Shown here piece by piece: positions 1-5,482 of a stretch of 7,457 nt of DNA. The stretch spans positions 1-7,457 of the forward strand of contig CAJUJJ010000061.1 in NCBI GenBank assembly GCA_910586765.1, read 5' to 3'. A program made the translations under genes and the position numbers. Position 1 is the stretch's first letter. Each line of letters begins with the position of its first letter. Source of the stretch: an uncultured Clostridia bacterium (GTDB taxonomy: Bacteria > Bacillota > Clostridia > Lachnospirales > Anaerotignaceae). Under the pieces are notes generated by a model. That model had not been told where the DNA came from. It ran no database searches and saw only the letters and a program-made list of their open reading frames with translations.

Positions 1-903
1 AGAGAAGTCATGAAAGGGCAAAAAGAAACTGCATATCAATGTAAACATTGTGGAGGAAAGCCACCACTTGGCTATGATGTGGACAAAGAAACACAGAAAT
101 ATATTATCAATGAAAAAGAAGCAGCTACTATTAGAACAATATTTCAAATGTATTTAGAAGGCAATGGCTTTCAACAAATATTAAAATACTTAAATGAAAA
201 TGGTTATAGAACGAAAAACCAAAAGCAATTTACACAATCCAGTTTGAACTGCATACTAAAAAATGAAAAATATAATGGTACGTTCGTATTCAATAAGAAA
301 AAAGAGAAAGACGCTTTAGGGAAAAGGAATCCCAAAGCAAAACCAGAAGAAGAAGTCATAAGAATTGAAAACGGTATCCCAGCTATCATTGACAAAGAAA
401 CATTTGAAAAAGTGCAGCAAAAGATGGTAGAAAACAAAAAAAGAGCAGGAGCGTTTAAAGCAAAACATATGTATATCTTATCAGGAATGATATTTTGTGG
501 AGAATGTGGAGAGCCTATGTTTGGGAACTTTCGCAAGGGTGGACGCCATAAACTCCCGTATGCCTCCTATCGCTGTGGAAATAGAAAAAGTCATAGGGGT
601 TGCTGTAACAAAGAAATCCGTAGGGAATACATAGAAGACTTTGTATTAGAATCTTTACAAAAAGTATTATTTGCACCAAAAGCAAGTAAACAGATAGTAA
701 AACTGATGAAAGAATATCACAAAACAACATTAAAGCAACAGCAACAAGAATTAAAACAACTGAAAACTGCTTTAGAAAAAACAAAAAAAGGATTAAATAA
801 TATCATAGATACCATTGCAATAGCAGGCATACCATCCGATACGTTAATGAATAAGCTAAAACAGCTAGAACACAGCAAAACACAGCAAAAAGAGCGGATT
901 GCA
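1..903 (+). repeat. Recombinase repeat, copy 1 (partner 6555-7457)
   Basis: Bases 1-903 align without any gap to 6555-7457, a constant offset of 6554. I counted 16 differences in 1-168, none in 169-563 and 25 in 564-903. Most differences are at third codon positions. Replacements include E/Q and I/V (88-103), K/R (710), T/I (767), K/E (784), T/M (842), N/D (850) and H/Y (871). The 395-bp identical block encodes the later half of the recombinase domain and the start of the zinc ribbon. Confidence 0.95.
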
Positions 904-1185
904 GAATTAGAAAAGAGTATCAAAAACATCAATATTGATGAAAATACAATACAGAACTTGCTAGAACATTCCAGAGAATTTATCATGACAAAAAACTTAC
1001 CTATCTGCAAGAATATATTAAAAGAATATATCAATAAAGTTGTAGTATATATGGATAAAGTAGAAATATACTTCAAATTGAATATCATAGAACAACAAGA
1101 ATTATCAGTAATTTCATTACCTATGACAGCAGAAGAAGATATAGATACCATAAAAAAGGAATACAAGTCACTGTTAAAGCAATAA
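1..1185 (+). CDS. Large serine recombinase LSR1, N-terminus outside window
   Basis: Site-specific recombinase of the large serine family, which cuts and rejoins DNA at attachment sites to integrate or excise mobile elements. The frame is open from base 1 (R-E-V-M-K-G) to TAA at 1183-1185, 394 codons. Alignment with the second recombinase in the window shows that about 136 N-terminal residues, the whole catalytic domain, lie upstream. If the copies match, the full protein would be about 530 aa, normal for the family. Visible parts: end of the long E-helix, the PPLGYDV motif opening the recombinase DNA-binding domain, a zinc ribbon (CGECG near base 500, then single Cys and CC near 570-605), and a Gln/Lys/Glu-rich coiled coil (about 710-940). 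The ATG at 10 is internal and not the start. A hairpin terminator follows. Whether the gene is intact upstream cannot be seen. Confidence 0.95.
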   Translation, partial: REVMKGQKETAYQCKHCGGKPPLGYDVDKETQKYIINEKEAATIRTIFQMYLEGNGFQQILKYLNENGYRTKNQKQFTQSSLNCILKNEKYNGTFVFNKKKEKDALGKRNPKAKPEEEVIRIENGIPAIIDKETFEKVQQKMVENKKRAGAFKAKHMYILSGMIFCGECGEPMFGNFRKGGRHKLPYASYRCGNRKSHRGCCNKEIRREYIEDFVLESLQKVLFAPKASKQIVKLMKEYHKTTLKQQQQELKQLKTALEKTKKGLNNIIDTIAIAGIPSDTLMNKLKQLEHSKTQQKERIAELEKSIKNINIDENTIQNLLEHSREFIMTKNLPICKNILKEYINKVVVYMDKVEIYFKLNIIEQQELSVISLPMTAEEDIDTIKKEYKSLLKQ

Positions 1186-1228
1186 AAATATCACAATTAC
1201 TATTTGCTAATGGTAAAAGCAGTATACA

Positions 1229-1267
1229 AAAAGAGCCTTTTCTCCAAAAGAAAGAAAAGGCTCTTTT
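1229..1267 (+). terminator. Intrinsic terminator of LSR1
   Basis: A perfect 15-bp stem (1229-1243 with 1253-1267) encloses a 9-nt loop. The GC core is GAGCC/GGCTC, and the 3' arm ends in TTTT followed by the U-rich GTTGTTCTTCC. It lies 43 nt after the LSR1 stop codon and should end its transcript. The A-rich 5' arm may let it work weakly in the other direction as well. Confidence 0.85.
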
Positions 1268-1280
1268 GTTGTTCTTCCTT

Positions 1281-1417
1281 GCCGTTGCAACGTTAAAACC
1301 TTATAAAATCAAGGGTTTACAGCGTTGTCGAGGATACCAATCTATGGAGATGAACCGCGATGTGGAGATATCCTCGCTCTAAAGCAATTAGTAAAAGAAA
1401 TAGTTCTTTTTTTGTAA
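1281..1417. other. GC-richer island with inverted repeats, possible attachment scar
   Basis: This stretch just past the LSR1 terminator is visibly richer in G and C than its surroundings. It contains an 8-bp inverted repeat, CGAGGATA at 1329-1336 and TATCCTCG at 1369-1376, spanning 48 bp. Between the arms, TGGAGAT occurs twice in direct orientation (1344-1350 and 1363-1369). A looser pair, CAACG at 1288-1292 and CGTTG at 1323-1327, lies upstream. Two forward frames are open across it: one ends at TAA 1380-1382 and the other runs from 1307 to TAA 1415-1417. Neither has a start codon with a ribosome site, so they look like the tail of a disrupted gene. Large serine recombinase genes often sit with their 3' end next to an attachment site, which makes this a candidate att remnant. 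I see no second copy in the window to prove it. Confidence 0.35.
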
Positions 1418-1420
1418 TGG

Positions 1421-1693
1421 TTACATCAGTTTTTTGATTTCTTCAATAGATAATCCTGTTGCTTTTGATATCATATTAACATCTTTAATATCTAGTATGG
1501 CAAGTAAGTTTTTAGCAATTTCTATCTGTTTTTTTATCTCTCCCCTTGTAAATCCTTCTTTTCTGCCTTTTTCAATACCTTCTTTTCTGCCTTTTTCAAT
1601 ACCTTCTTTTCTACCTTTTTCAATACCTTCTTTTCTACCTTCATCTTTCCAAATTTCAATAGCAGTATCCATATCAAATTCCGTAAACAGCAT
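1421..1693 (-). CDS. Possible internal C-terminal product of the rpn gene (RpnS-like)
   Basis: Codon 219 of the Rpn frame is an ATG (1693-1691) preceded on the minus strand by GAGGTGAT (1705-1698). This matches 8 nt of the consensus complementary to the 16S rRNA tail, and the GAGG core lies 8 nt from the ATG. Initiation here would make a 90-residue protein, MLFTEFDMDTAIEIWKDEG onward, containing all the octapeptide repeats and the C-terminal helices but no nuclease residues. E. coli rpn genes are known to make small C-terminal proteins from internal starts, and these neutralise the toxic full-length nuclease. The same logic is inferred here. The site codes for S-S-E-V-I-N in the long protein, so chance conservation of a purine-rich codon run is the alternative. 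Confidence 0.45.
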   Translation of the reverse strand: MLFTEFDMDTAIEIWKDEGRKEGIEKGRKEGIEKGRKEGIEKGRKEGFTRGEIKKQIEIAKNLLAILDIKDVNMISKATGLSIEEIKKLM

Positions 1694-2347
1694 ATTTATC
1701 ACCTCACTTGAATTTTTCTCTAAAAATTCTTTCATTACATTTTTATCAATACAGATTTTGACCGCTTGAATAATAGCGTCATTTAATTCAAACCCTTTTT
1801 CCAGATAAGCTCTTACAACTGCTATAAAATAACTATACTCTTTTAGATACTGACACTGTTGCACAATGCTATGATTTTCCTTATAGTTAATATTGATAAC
1901 TTTAACAGTCAGCTCCAATTCTGGAGGATTTTGCTCTACTAGAAAAGCGTCTGAAAGTTTCAATATTTTTTCTTTTGGATAATTCCTAATACCATTATAT
2001 AATACATAGCAGTGTGGTGTTGGTATTTTCTGTAGTGTACTTCTATAAACGATATTTTTGTCAATGAGTTTTTCATACTCTCTAGCAATGTAGAGCAGGC
2101 ATCTTAAAGGCATATTATTATTGATGGTACTTTGGTGTTCTATCAATATAATAAATTTATTGTCTATGGTAAAGCAAATATCATTTTTCTGATTCATAAA
2201 AAGCACGTCTTCTAATGTAATGATATTGATTTCTGTTTCTTCACCATAATTGGTATTTTCTAAAGCATTGTAAAGCAACCTTAGTTTATGCTTATCTGAA
2301 AAATATCGTGTAAAAACAGAATCTTTATACTTTTTATTGGTATTCAT
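1421..2347 (-). CDS. Rpn family PD-(D/E)XK nuclease / putative transposase
   Basis: A 308-residue protein of the recombination-promoting nuclease family. E. coli members are DNA endonucleases, and some act in phage defence. Residues 1-100 hold the family pattern: TRYFSDKHK near the start, E46-D47 in LEDVLF, N55-D56, then hydrophobic FIILIE with E70-H71-Q72-S73. D56, E70 and Q72 are the likely PD-(D/E)xK-type active-site residues. Residues 100-205 are the rest of the conserved region. Residues about 237-266 are tandem KEGIEKGR octapeptides, followed by a helical C-terminus. ATG at 2347 is preceded by GAGGTGAAA with good spacing, and a sigma-A-like promoter lies just upstream. The repeats are encoded by 24-bp direct repeats, so copy number can change without frameshift. 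An internal ATG at codon 219 has a strong ribosome site of its own. Family call is firm; activity in this copy is inferred. Confidence 0.88.
   Translation of the reverse strand: MNTNKKYKDSVFTRYFSDKHKLRLLYNALENTNYGEETEINIITLEDVLFMNQKNDICFTIDNKFIILIEHQSTINNNMPLRCLLYIAREYEKLIDKNIVYRSTLQKIPTPHCYVLYNGIRNYPKEKILKLSDAFLVEQNPPELELTVKVININYKENHSIVQQCQYLKEYSYFIAVVRAYLEKGFELNDAIIQAVKICIDKNVMKEFLEKNSSEVINMLFTEFDMDTAIEIWKDEGRKEGIEKGRKEGIEKGRKEGIEKGRKEGFTRGEIKKQIEIAKNLLAILDIKDVNMISKATGLSIEEIKKLM
1554..1641 (-). repeat. 24-bp tandem repeats coding KEGIEKGR, 3.7 copies
   Basis: Units lie at 1554-1577, 1578-1601 and 1602-1625, with a partial fourth at 1626-1641 (16 bp). Units 1 and 2 are identical; units 3 and 4 share a G-to-A change (plus strand) at the eleventh base. 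The period is 24 bp, exactly eight codons, so gain or loss keeps the Rpn frame. The encoded Gly-spaced, Lys/Glu-alternating helix is common near the C-termini of Rpn-like proteins. Confidence 0.95.
1698..1705 (-). promoter_or_regulatory. Strong internal Shine-Dalgarno inside rpn
   Basis: GAGGTGAT read on the minus strand, with AAAT between it and the in-frame ATG at 1693. It is a longer match to the anti-Shine-Dalgarno than the site in front of the full-length start (GAGGTG followed by AAACA). Confidence 0.55.
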
Positions 2348-2367
2348 TGTTTCACCTCTTACTACAT

Positions 2368-2396
2368 ATTATATAAAAAAATTGCCATAATTACAA
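2368..2396 (-). promoter_or_regulatory. Sigma-A-type promoter for rpn
   Basis: On the minus strand, TTGTAA (2396-2391) and TATAAT (2373-2368) are separated by exactly 17 bp. Transcription would start near 2361, leaving a short leader with the GAGGTG ribosome site before ATG 2347. The promoter is embedded in the upstream gene's terminator hairpin. Confidence 0.55.
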
Positions 2397-2414
2397 TGGC
2401 TGTAATAATGGCAA
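2375..2414 (-). terminator. Intrinsic terminator of the membrane-protein gene
   Basis: Arms 2401-2414 and 2382-2395 pair over 14 positions with one mismatch around a 5-nt loop (2396-2400). On the minus strand the stem is followed by seven T residues (2381-2375). It lies 37 bp beyond the stop of the leftward gene 2451-2909 and separates it from rpn. Confidence 0.75.
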
Positions 2415-2450
2415 AATAAAATATATATTATTTTATTGTAGTAGTAAATA

Positions 2451-2909
2451 TTATTTATCATTAATATCATCATCTGAATCATAATGATGCTTTTTAAAAA
2501 TTAGAGTGGACACTTTAATTCCTACACTAATTAAAAGCACTGCAACAGATAGATTTCTAAAATAGGTTAATGCTAGTATATGAAATATCATTGATGTAAA
2601 CATTGCGATAAAACATATCGTTGCCAAAAATCCTAATTTTGTTGTTTTAGTAATGCAAATATAAAAATAATATATGATATTGATAATAAGACAAGCTATA
2701 GCAATTTTACAAACAAGCATACCATAAATACTAACAACATTAAATAGATATGCTAATAATATAATCACAATAAAAAAGAGCATTGTTTTTATATAAAATG
2801 GTAAGTATTGTATTTTTCTATTGTAAACAATTAAGCCAATTATCATAATCACTAAAGCAATAATAATAGCAATGATATTTGACCATGAAATATTATAAAA
2901 TATATCCAT
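2451..2909 (-). CDS. Small five-helix membrane protein, unknown function
   Basis: A 152-residue very hydrophobic protein that I do not recognise. Likely membrane segments are at about residues 9-29, 39-60, 61-84, 92-115 and 117-137. Positive residues (R31, K32, K88, K91, K139, K140) lie between or after helices. The C-terminus is a short polar, acidic tail, HHYDSDDDINDK. There is no cleavable signal peptide and no obvious catalytic motif. ATG 2909 is preceded on the minus strand by GGAGAG at suitable distance. The gene is transcribed leftward, divergent from the XRE operon at 3077, and followed by rpn in the same direction, but a terminator and a separate promoter between them argue against a simple operon. 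It could be an accessory membrane partner of either neighbour; nothing in the sequence proves it. Confidence 0.7.
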   Translation of the reverse strand: MDIFYNISWSNIIAIIIALVIMIIGLIVYNRKIQYLPFYIKTMLFFIVIILLAYLFNVVSIYGMLVCKIAIACLIINIIYYFYICITKTTKLGFLATICFIAMFTSMIFHILALTYFRNLSVAVLLISVGIKVSTLIFKKHHYDSDDDINDK

Positions 2910-2983
2910 TTTTATCTCTCCATTTCTTTTATGTATCTTATTGTCAATTTAACTAAAATCATATCATTTTTTGTAATAAATAT

Positions 2984-3032
2984 GAATAGGCTGGAAGTAA
3001 CTAATTTTCGTTACTTCCAGCCTATTCTCATT
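2984..3032 (+). terminator. Perfect 18-bp hairpin in the divergent intergenic region
   Basis: Arms 2984-3001 and 3010-3027 are perfectly complementary over 18 bp with an 8-nt loop, and TCATTTTT follows on the plus strand. It looks like an intrinsic terminator but sits between two divergent gene starts (2909 leftward, 3077 rightward) with no rightward gene upstream to terminate. It is more likely a leader hairpin or attenuator of the XRE operon, a block to antisense transcription, or a junction relic. The hairpin is certain; the role is not. Confidence 0.55.
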
Positions 3033-3076
3033 TTTACATTTCCATATTACAATATTTTATGACAGGGGTGTTTTGT

Positions 3077-3418
3077 ATGAATTATAAAGATATTGGAAAA
3101 AAGATGAAAGAAATCAGAAACAATAAAAATTTATCACAAGAGGAATTTGCAGAAGAAATTGGTATTACAGCTTCCTATTTAGGACAAGTAGAAAGAGGAC
3201 AAAGAAAAATTTCATTGCCAACATTAGAGAAAATATCAGAAAGAACAGGTGTACCTATTGAAATTTTTATTTGTAATATGAATACAGAAAATGAATTACA
3301 GCGATTTTGGGAATCAGCAACAAAGGATTTAGAACTAGAGGAGAAAGAAGAGTTAGCAAATGCTTTTAAAGTACTTTTAACAACGTTAAAGCATATTATG
3401 AAAAGGGATAAAGTATGA
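3077..3418 (+). CDS. XRE-family helix-turn-helix transcriptional regulator
   Basis: A 113-residue DNA-binding protein with a Cro/C1-type HTH_3 domain over residues about 6-63. The recognition region reads LSQEEFAEEIGITASYLGQV, followed by ERGQRKIS and PTLEKISERTGVP, all hallmarks of the family. The C-terminal 45 residues are helical and charged, probably for dimerisation. I chose ATG 3077 over the in-frame ATG 3059 because AGGGG (3064-3068) lies 8 nt before 3077, whereas 3059 has no ribosome site and would add MTGVFC. The stop overlaps the start of the next gene (ATGA, 3415-3418), so the two are translationally coupled. Such proteins usually repress their own operon and neighbours. The 149-bp divergent region upstream is the natural place for its operator, but I cannot identify one. 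Confidence 0.92.
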   Translation: MNYKDIGKKMKEIRNNKNLSQEEFAEEIGITASYLGQVERGQRKISLPTLEKISERTGVPIEIFICNMNTENELQRFWESATKDLELEEKEELANAFKVLLTTLKHIMKRDKV

Positions 3419-4041
3419 GAGATAATATATTTTTAATTACACTTTGTGTATTTTTTATTGTATTAGATACACTTATATTAGGTTATAGTATAGGTAGAAT
3501 TTATCCGCCTATTCCACAACAAGTTTCTACACAACAAACGGTTTCTTCTGCAAGAAAAGAAAAACAAGAACAAAAATCAGAAGAACAAGAAGAAATTGCT
3601 GAGAACATTGAGAAAGGTCAGGAGCAAGAAGATTTATTACAGGAACAAAATATAGCAGAACAACAAAACTTGCAAAATGAACAGCAGGCAGTTACAATTA
3701 CACAAGACGAAAATACTATAAATACAATAACAGAGCCAGAAATACCATATATTTATACAAGAGAAGAAATCAATGCTATGTTAGTAATTGATGATGAGTA
3801 TGGAAATGGGGGTAGTCTAGTTTTAGAATCTGATTATCCAGAAGAAGCAGAAATAGATAAATATGGTATGCCAGATAAAATTATAAATGGAGAAACTTGT
3901 TATATTGGTGTAGCTAGTTGGAATGAATATAACGACCATAGAGTAGATTTTTATATAGGAAACCAATCTTTGAAAGTATATGATACTAATGAGAAATATG
4001 TTGGCATAGCAACAGAAAATTTTTTGCCTGCATTAGAATGA
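3415..4041 (+). CDS. Membrane-anchored Gln/Glu-rich protein, unknown function
   Basis: A 208-residue protein that I do not recognise. Residues 5-28 form one hydrophobic segment (FLITLCVFFIVLDTLILGYS) preceded by a short N-terminus, either a signal anchor or an uncleaved signal. No lipobox is evident. Residues about 31-110 form a low-complexity linker dominated by Gln, Glu and Lys. Residues about 112-208 look like a small globular domain (YTREEINAMLVIDDEYGNGG, then a Trp- and Tyr-containing part ending ENFLPALE) that would lie outside the membrane. ATG overlaps the stop of the XRE gene by 4 nt and has AAAGGGA upstream, so it is co-expressed with the regulator. A terminator at 4064-4098 closes the unit. 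The pairing suggests that the regulator controls or senses something tied to this surface protein, which is inference. Confidence 0.75.
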   Translation: MRDNIFLITLCVFFIVLDTLILGYSIGRIYPPIPQQVSTQQTVSSARKEKQEQKSEEQEEIAENIEKGQEQEDLLQEQNIAEQQNLQNEQQAVTITQDENTINTITEPEIPYIYTREEINAMLVIDDEYGNGGSLVLESDYPEEAEIDKYGMPDKIINGETCYIGVASWNEYNDHRVDFYIGNQSLKVYDTNEKYVGIATENFLPALE

Positions 4042-4063
4042 TAAATAATACATATTATAGTAA

Positions 4064-4098
4064 AGCCTATAGGACAAATTGTTCTATAGGCTATTTTT
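4064..4098 (+). terminator. Intrinsic terminator of the XRE operon
   Basis: Arms 4064-4075 and 4081-4092 pair over 12 bp with one G-U wobble (4073 with 4083), around a 5-nt loop. ATTTTT (4093-4098) follows. It lies 22 bp after the stop at 4041. Confidence 0.85.
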
Positions 4099-4108
4099 AT
4101 ACTCGAAA

Positions 4109-4136
4109 TTGAAACAAAGAAAGTTTTAAATATATA
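4109..4136 (+). promoter_or_regulatory. Putative promoter of the three-gene operon
   Basis: TTGAAA (4109-4114) and TATATA (4131-4136) are separated by 16 bp, just after the upstream terminator and about 55 bp before ATG 4191. A second A/T-rich -10-like site (TATAGT, near 4152) also exists, so the exact start is uncertain. Confidence 0.4.
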
Positions 4137-4190
4137 TCATAATAAAAATCTATAGTATAGATAATTCATATTGGAAAGGAGTACAAAGCT

Positions 4191-4580
4191 ATGAAGCAAA
4201 TTTGCAATATGCAGGAAATTGAGAAGCTGAAAAAAGGAGGTGTGATAGGGGAGAAACTTGCAAAACATCTGACAGAGCAGTTTTTACATCTAATGAAAAG
4301 CATTGACACAAGCATAGCAGTCTATGATTTTGATATGACAGCATACGGTAATATCGTGATATTTGAAAAAGACGATAATCTTTTTGACTTATCAGAAATA
4401 GGATTTAAGGACAGAGCAATCACTACACTATTTCCAGAATATGTAGAAGTCAAAATATATGACAATAAAGAATATTACGAAGGTATTGTAGTGTGTAATA
4501 ATGAATATGCTATTACATTTATCGCACCAAAAGGAGTGTATACAGAAGAAATAGAACAATGGTTTTTATCAGAAATTTGA
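4191..4580 (+). CDS. Hypothetical accessory protein, first gene of operon
   Basis: A 129-residue soluble protein that I do not recognise. Residues 1-36 are predicted helical (MQEIEKLKKGGVIGEKLAKH onward). The rest alternates strands and turns (SIAVYDFDMTAYGNIVIFEK, YVEVKIYDNKEYYEGIVVCN), suggesting a small alpha/beta fold. It ends with an amphipathic helix, EEIEQWFLSEI. There are no membrane segments, no Cys-rich motif and no evident catalytic pattern. GAAAGGAG (4174-4181) precedes ATG 4191 at 9 nt. It heads a rightward operon: the next gene starts 13 nt after its stop. Its place with a DUF960-like gene beside a serine recombinase is typical of integrative-element cargo, but its role is unknown. 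Confidence 0.75.
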   Translation: MKQICNMQEIEKLKKGGVIGEKLAKHLTEQFLHLMKSIDTSIAVYDFDMTAYGNIVIFEKDDNLFDLSEIGFKDRAITTLFPEYVEVKIYDNKEYYEGIVVCNNEYAITFIAPKGVYTEEIEQWFLSEI

Positions 4581-4593
4581 AGGAGGTAGCAAA

Positions 4594-4899
4594 ATGGATT
4601 TAGAACGACTGATTACAAAAGGCATACAACGAGAAATACCTATTGATATACAGCTATTACTTTGGGATATGCAAAGCAGACTGAGAGAACAGCACAAAAA
4701 AATAGATTATCTGCAAGTGTATCGTTTACAGGCATTACAAAAAGATTTGCAGTTGATAGAACATACAGCAGAACAACCATTTCATCAAATGTACTATTAC
4801 TATGTTGTAAATAATGCTGTTACAGAAAAAGTTTACATAATAGAAACAGAGTATCCTACAAAATTGGTTGAAACAATGTTACTAGCTAAGGAATATTAA
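4594..4899 (+). CDS. DUF960-like protein
   Basis: A 101-residue protein that fits the DUF960 pattern from memory: a start around TKGIQREIPIDIQLLLWD (residues 8-25), the stretch KKIDYLQVYRLQ (35-46), a central IEH, then VTEKVYIIE (76-84), and an end in MLLAKEY matching the family's MLLAEEY ending. Length is also right for the family, which is of unknown function and occurs in Bacillota and their mobile elements. The acidic and aromatic composition suggests a soluble cytoplasmic protein. AAGGAGGT (4580-4587) overlaps the end of the upstream stop codon and lies 6 nt before ATG, so translation is likely coupled. It is the middle gene of a three-gene operon. I could not run a profile search to confirm the family. 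Confidence 0.8.
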   Translation: MDLERLITKGIQREIPIDIQLLLWDMQSRLREQHKKIDYLQVYRLQALQKDLQLIEHTAEQPFHQMYYYYVVNNAVTEKVYIIETEYPTKLVETMLLAKEY

Positions 4900-4914
4900 G
4901 GAGAGAGGTTTATT

Positions 4915-5409
4915 ATGGAAAGGAAAACTTACACATTTACAACAAAAGGAATTATCGAAACAATAGAACGAGATTTTGCAATAGAGTACAAGCCATTTGC
5001 TAAGTATCAGTTAGAAAAGTTACCATTGTATGTTGCTTGTATAGACTTTATCAACAACACTGATATCATGAATAAAATGATATTTGCAAATGATTACTTA
5101 GAAGTACCACCAGTGAAAACATTCTTATGTTATAAAAAGGAAATTTCTAAAACGATATCTGACTATGACAAAAAATTTCTAGGTGCATTTTGGGGATTTC
5201 TGTTTCGCTGTCTTGGATATGAAGATAGCAGAAAGGTATCACTGGGCAAAAATTCATTATTAAAAACAGGGCTATTCTTTAGAAATAATGCCGAAAATAT
5301 CGTCATAGCAGACAGTCAAGCGGTAATTACTGAATCAAAGACAGAAAAAGCAGAAAAAAAGAATGTTATTGAAGAAAAGAAGAATATAACAGAAGAATCC
5401 AAAAAATAA
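4915..5409 (+). CDS. Hypothetical accessory protein with charged C-terminal tail
   Basis: A 164-residue protein that I do not recognise. Residues 1-132 look like one soluble domain, with a hydrophobic aromatic core, KKFLGAFWGFLFRCLGYED (86-104), that could be an amphipathic helix or a membrane-touching segment, and a later LLKTGLFFRN. Residues about 135-164 form a low-complexity Lys/Glu tail with a repeated EKKN-I-EE pattern, probably disordered. Ribosome site AAGGAGAG (4898-4905) overlaps the preceding stop, and ATG 4915 follows it by 9 nt. It is the last gene of the operon and is followed by a strong terminator at 5433-5477. The shared tight spacing suggests that the three products act together or are needed under the same conditions. 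No function can be assigned. Confidence 0.75.
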   Translation: MERKTYTFTTKGIIETIERDFAIEYKPFAKYQLEKLPLYVACIDFINNTDIMNKMIFANDYLEVPPVKTFLCYKKEISKTISDYDKKFLGAFWGFLFRCLGYEDSRKVSLGKNSLLKTGLFFRNNAENIVIADSQAVITESKTEKAEKKNVIEEKKNITEESKK

Positions 5410-5432
5410 TAATAAATGTTTGAAGGGAAACA

Positions 5433-5477
5433 GCCAATGCCTTTTAGGGGGCATTGGCGATTCTCTTCTTTTTTTTA
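5433..5477 (+). terminator. Intrinsic terminator of the three-gene operon
   Basis: A perfect 9-bp GC-containing stem, GCCAATGCC (5433-5441) with GGCATTGGC (5450-5458), and an 8-nt loop. A T-rich run with eight consecutive T residues (5469-5476) follows. It lies 23 bp after the stop at 5409. Confidence 0.88.
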
Positions 5478-5482
5478 GTTCA

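Noticed and set aside
204..1166. Minus-strand open frames opposite LSR1 (and the equivalent 6549-7284 opposite LSR2)
   Set aside because: They lie fully antisense to a well-supported recombinase, recur in both copies simply because the DNA is duplicated, and have no family features or ribosome sites.
1393..1413. Weak A/T-only hairpin as a terminator for rpn
   Set aside because: The 7-bp AAAAGAA/TTCTTTT stem has its T-run on the plus strand, which is the wrong side for rpn, and is too weak to call.
1554..1641. CRISPR array
   Set aside because: Repeats are head-to-tail without spacers and lie inside a coding frame; no cas genes are present.
1434..1769. Plus-strand open frame opposite rpn
   Set aside because: Its repeats are the antisense of the KEGIEKGR codons; rpn itself has clear family motifs, a start and a promoter.
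3059..3076. Upstream ATG for the XRE gene
   Set aside because: It has no Shine-Dalgarno, and the AGGGG site serves the ATG at 3077; the HTH domain starts just after the latter.
4233..4242. Strong Shine-Dalgarno-like AAAGGAGGTG inside the first operon gene
   Set aside because: No start codon follows at a usable distance in frame, so it is probably just the Lys-Gly-Gly-Val codons.
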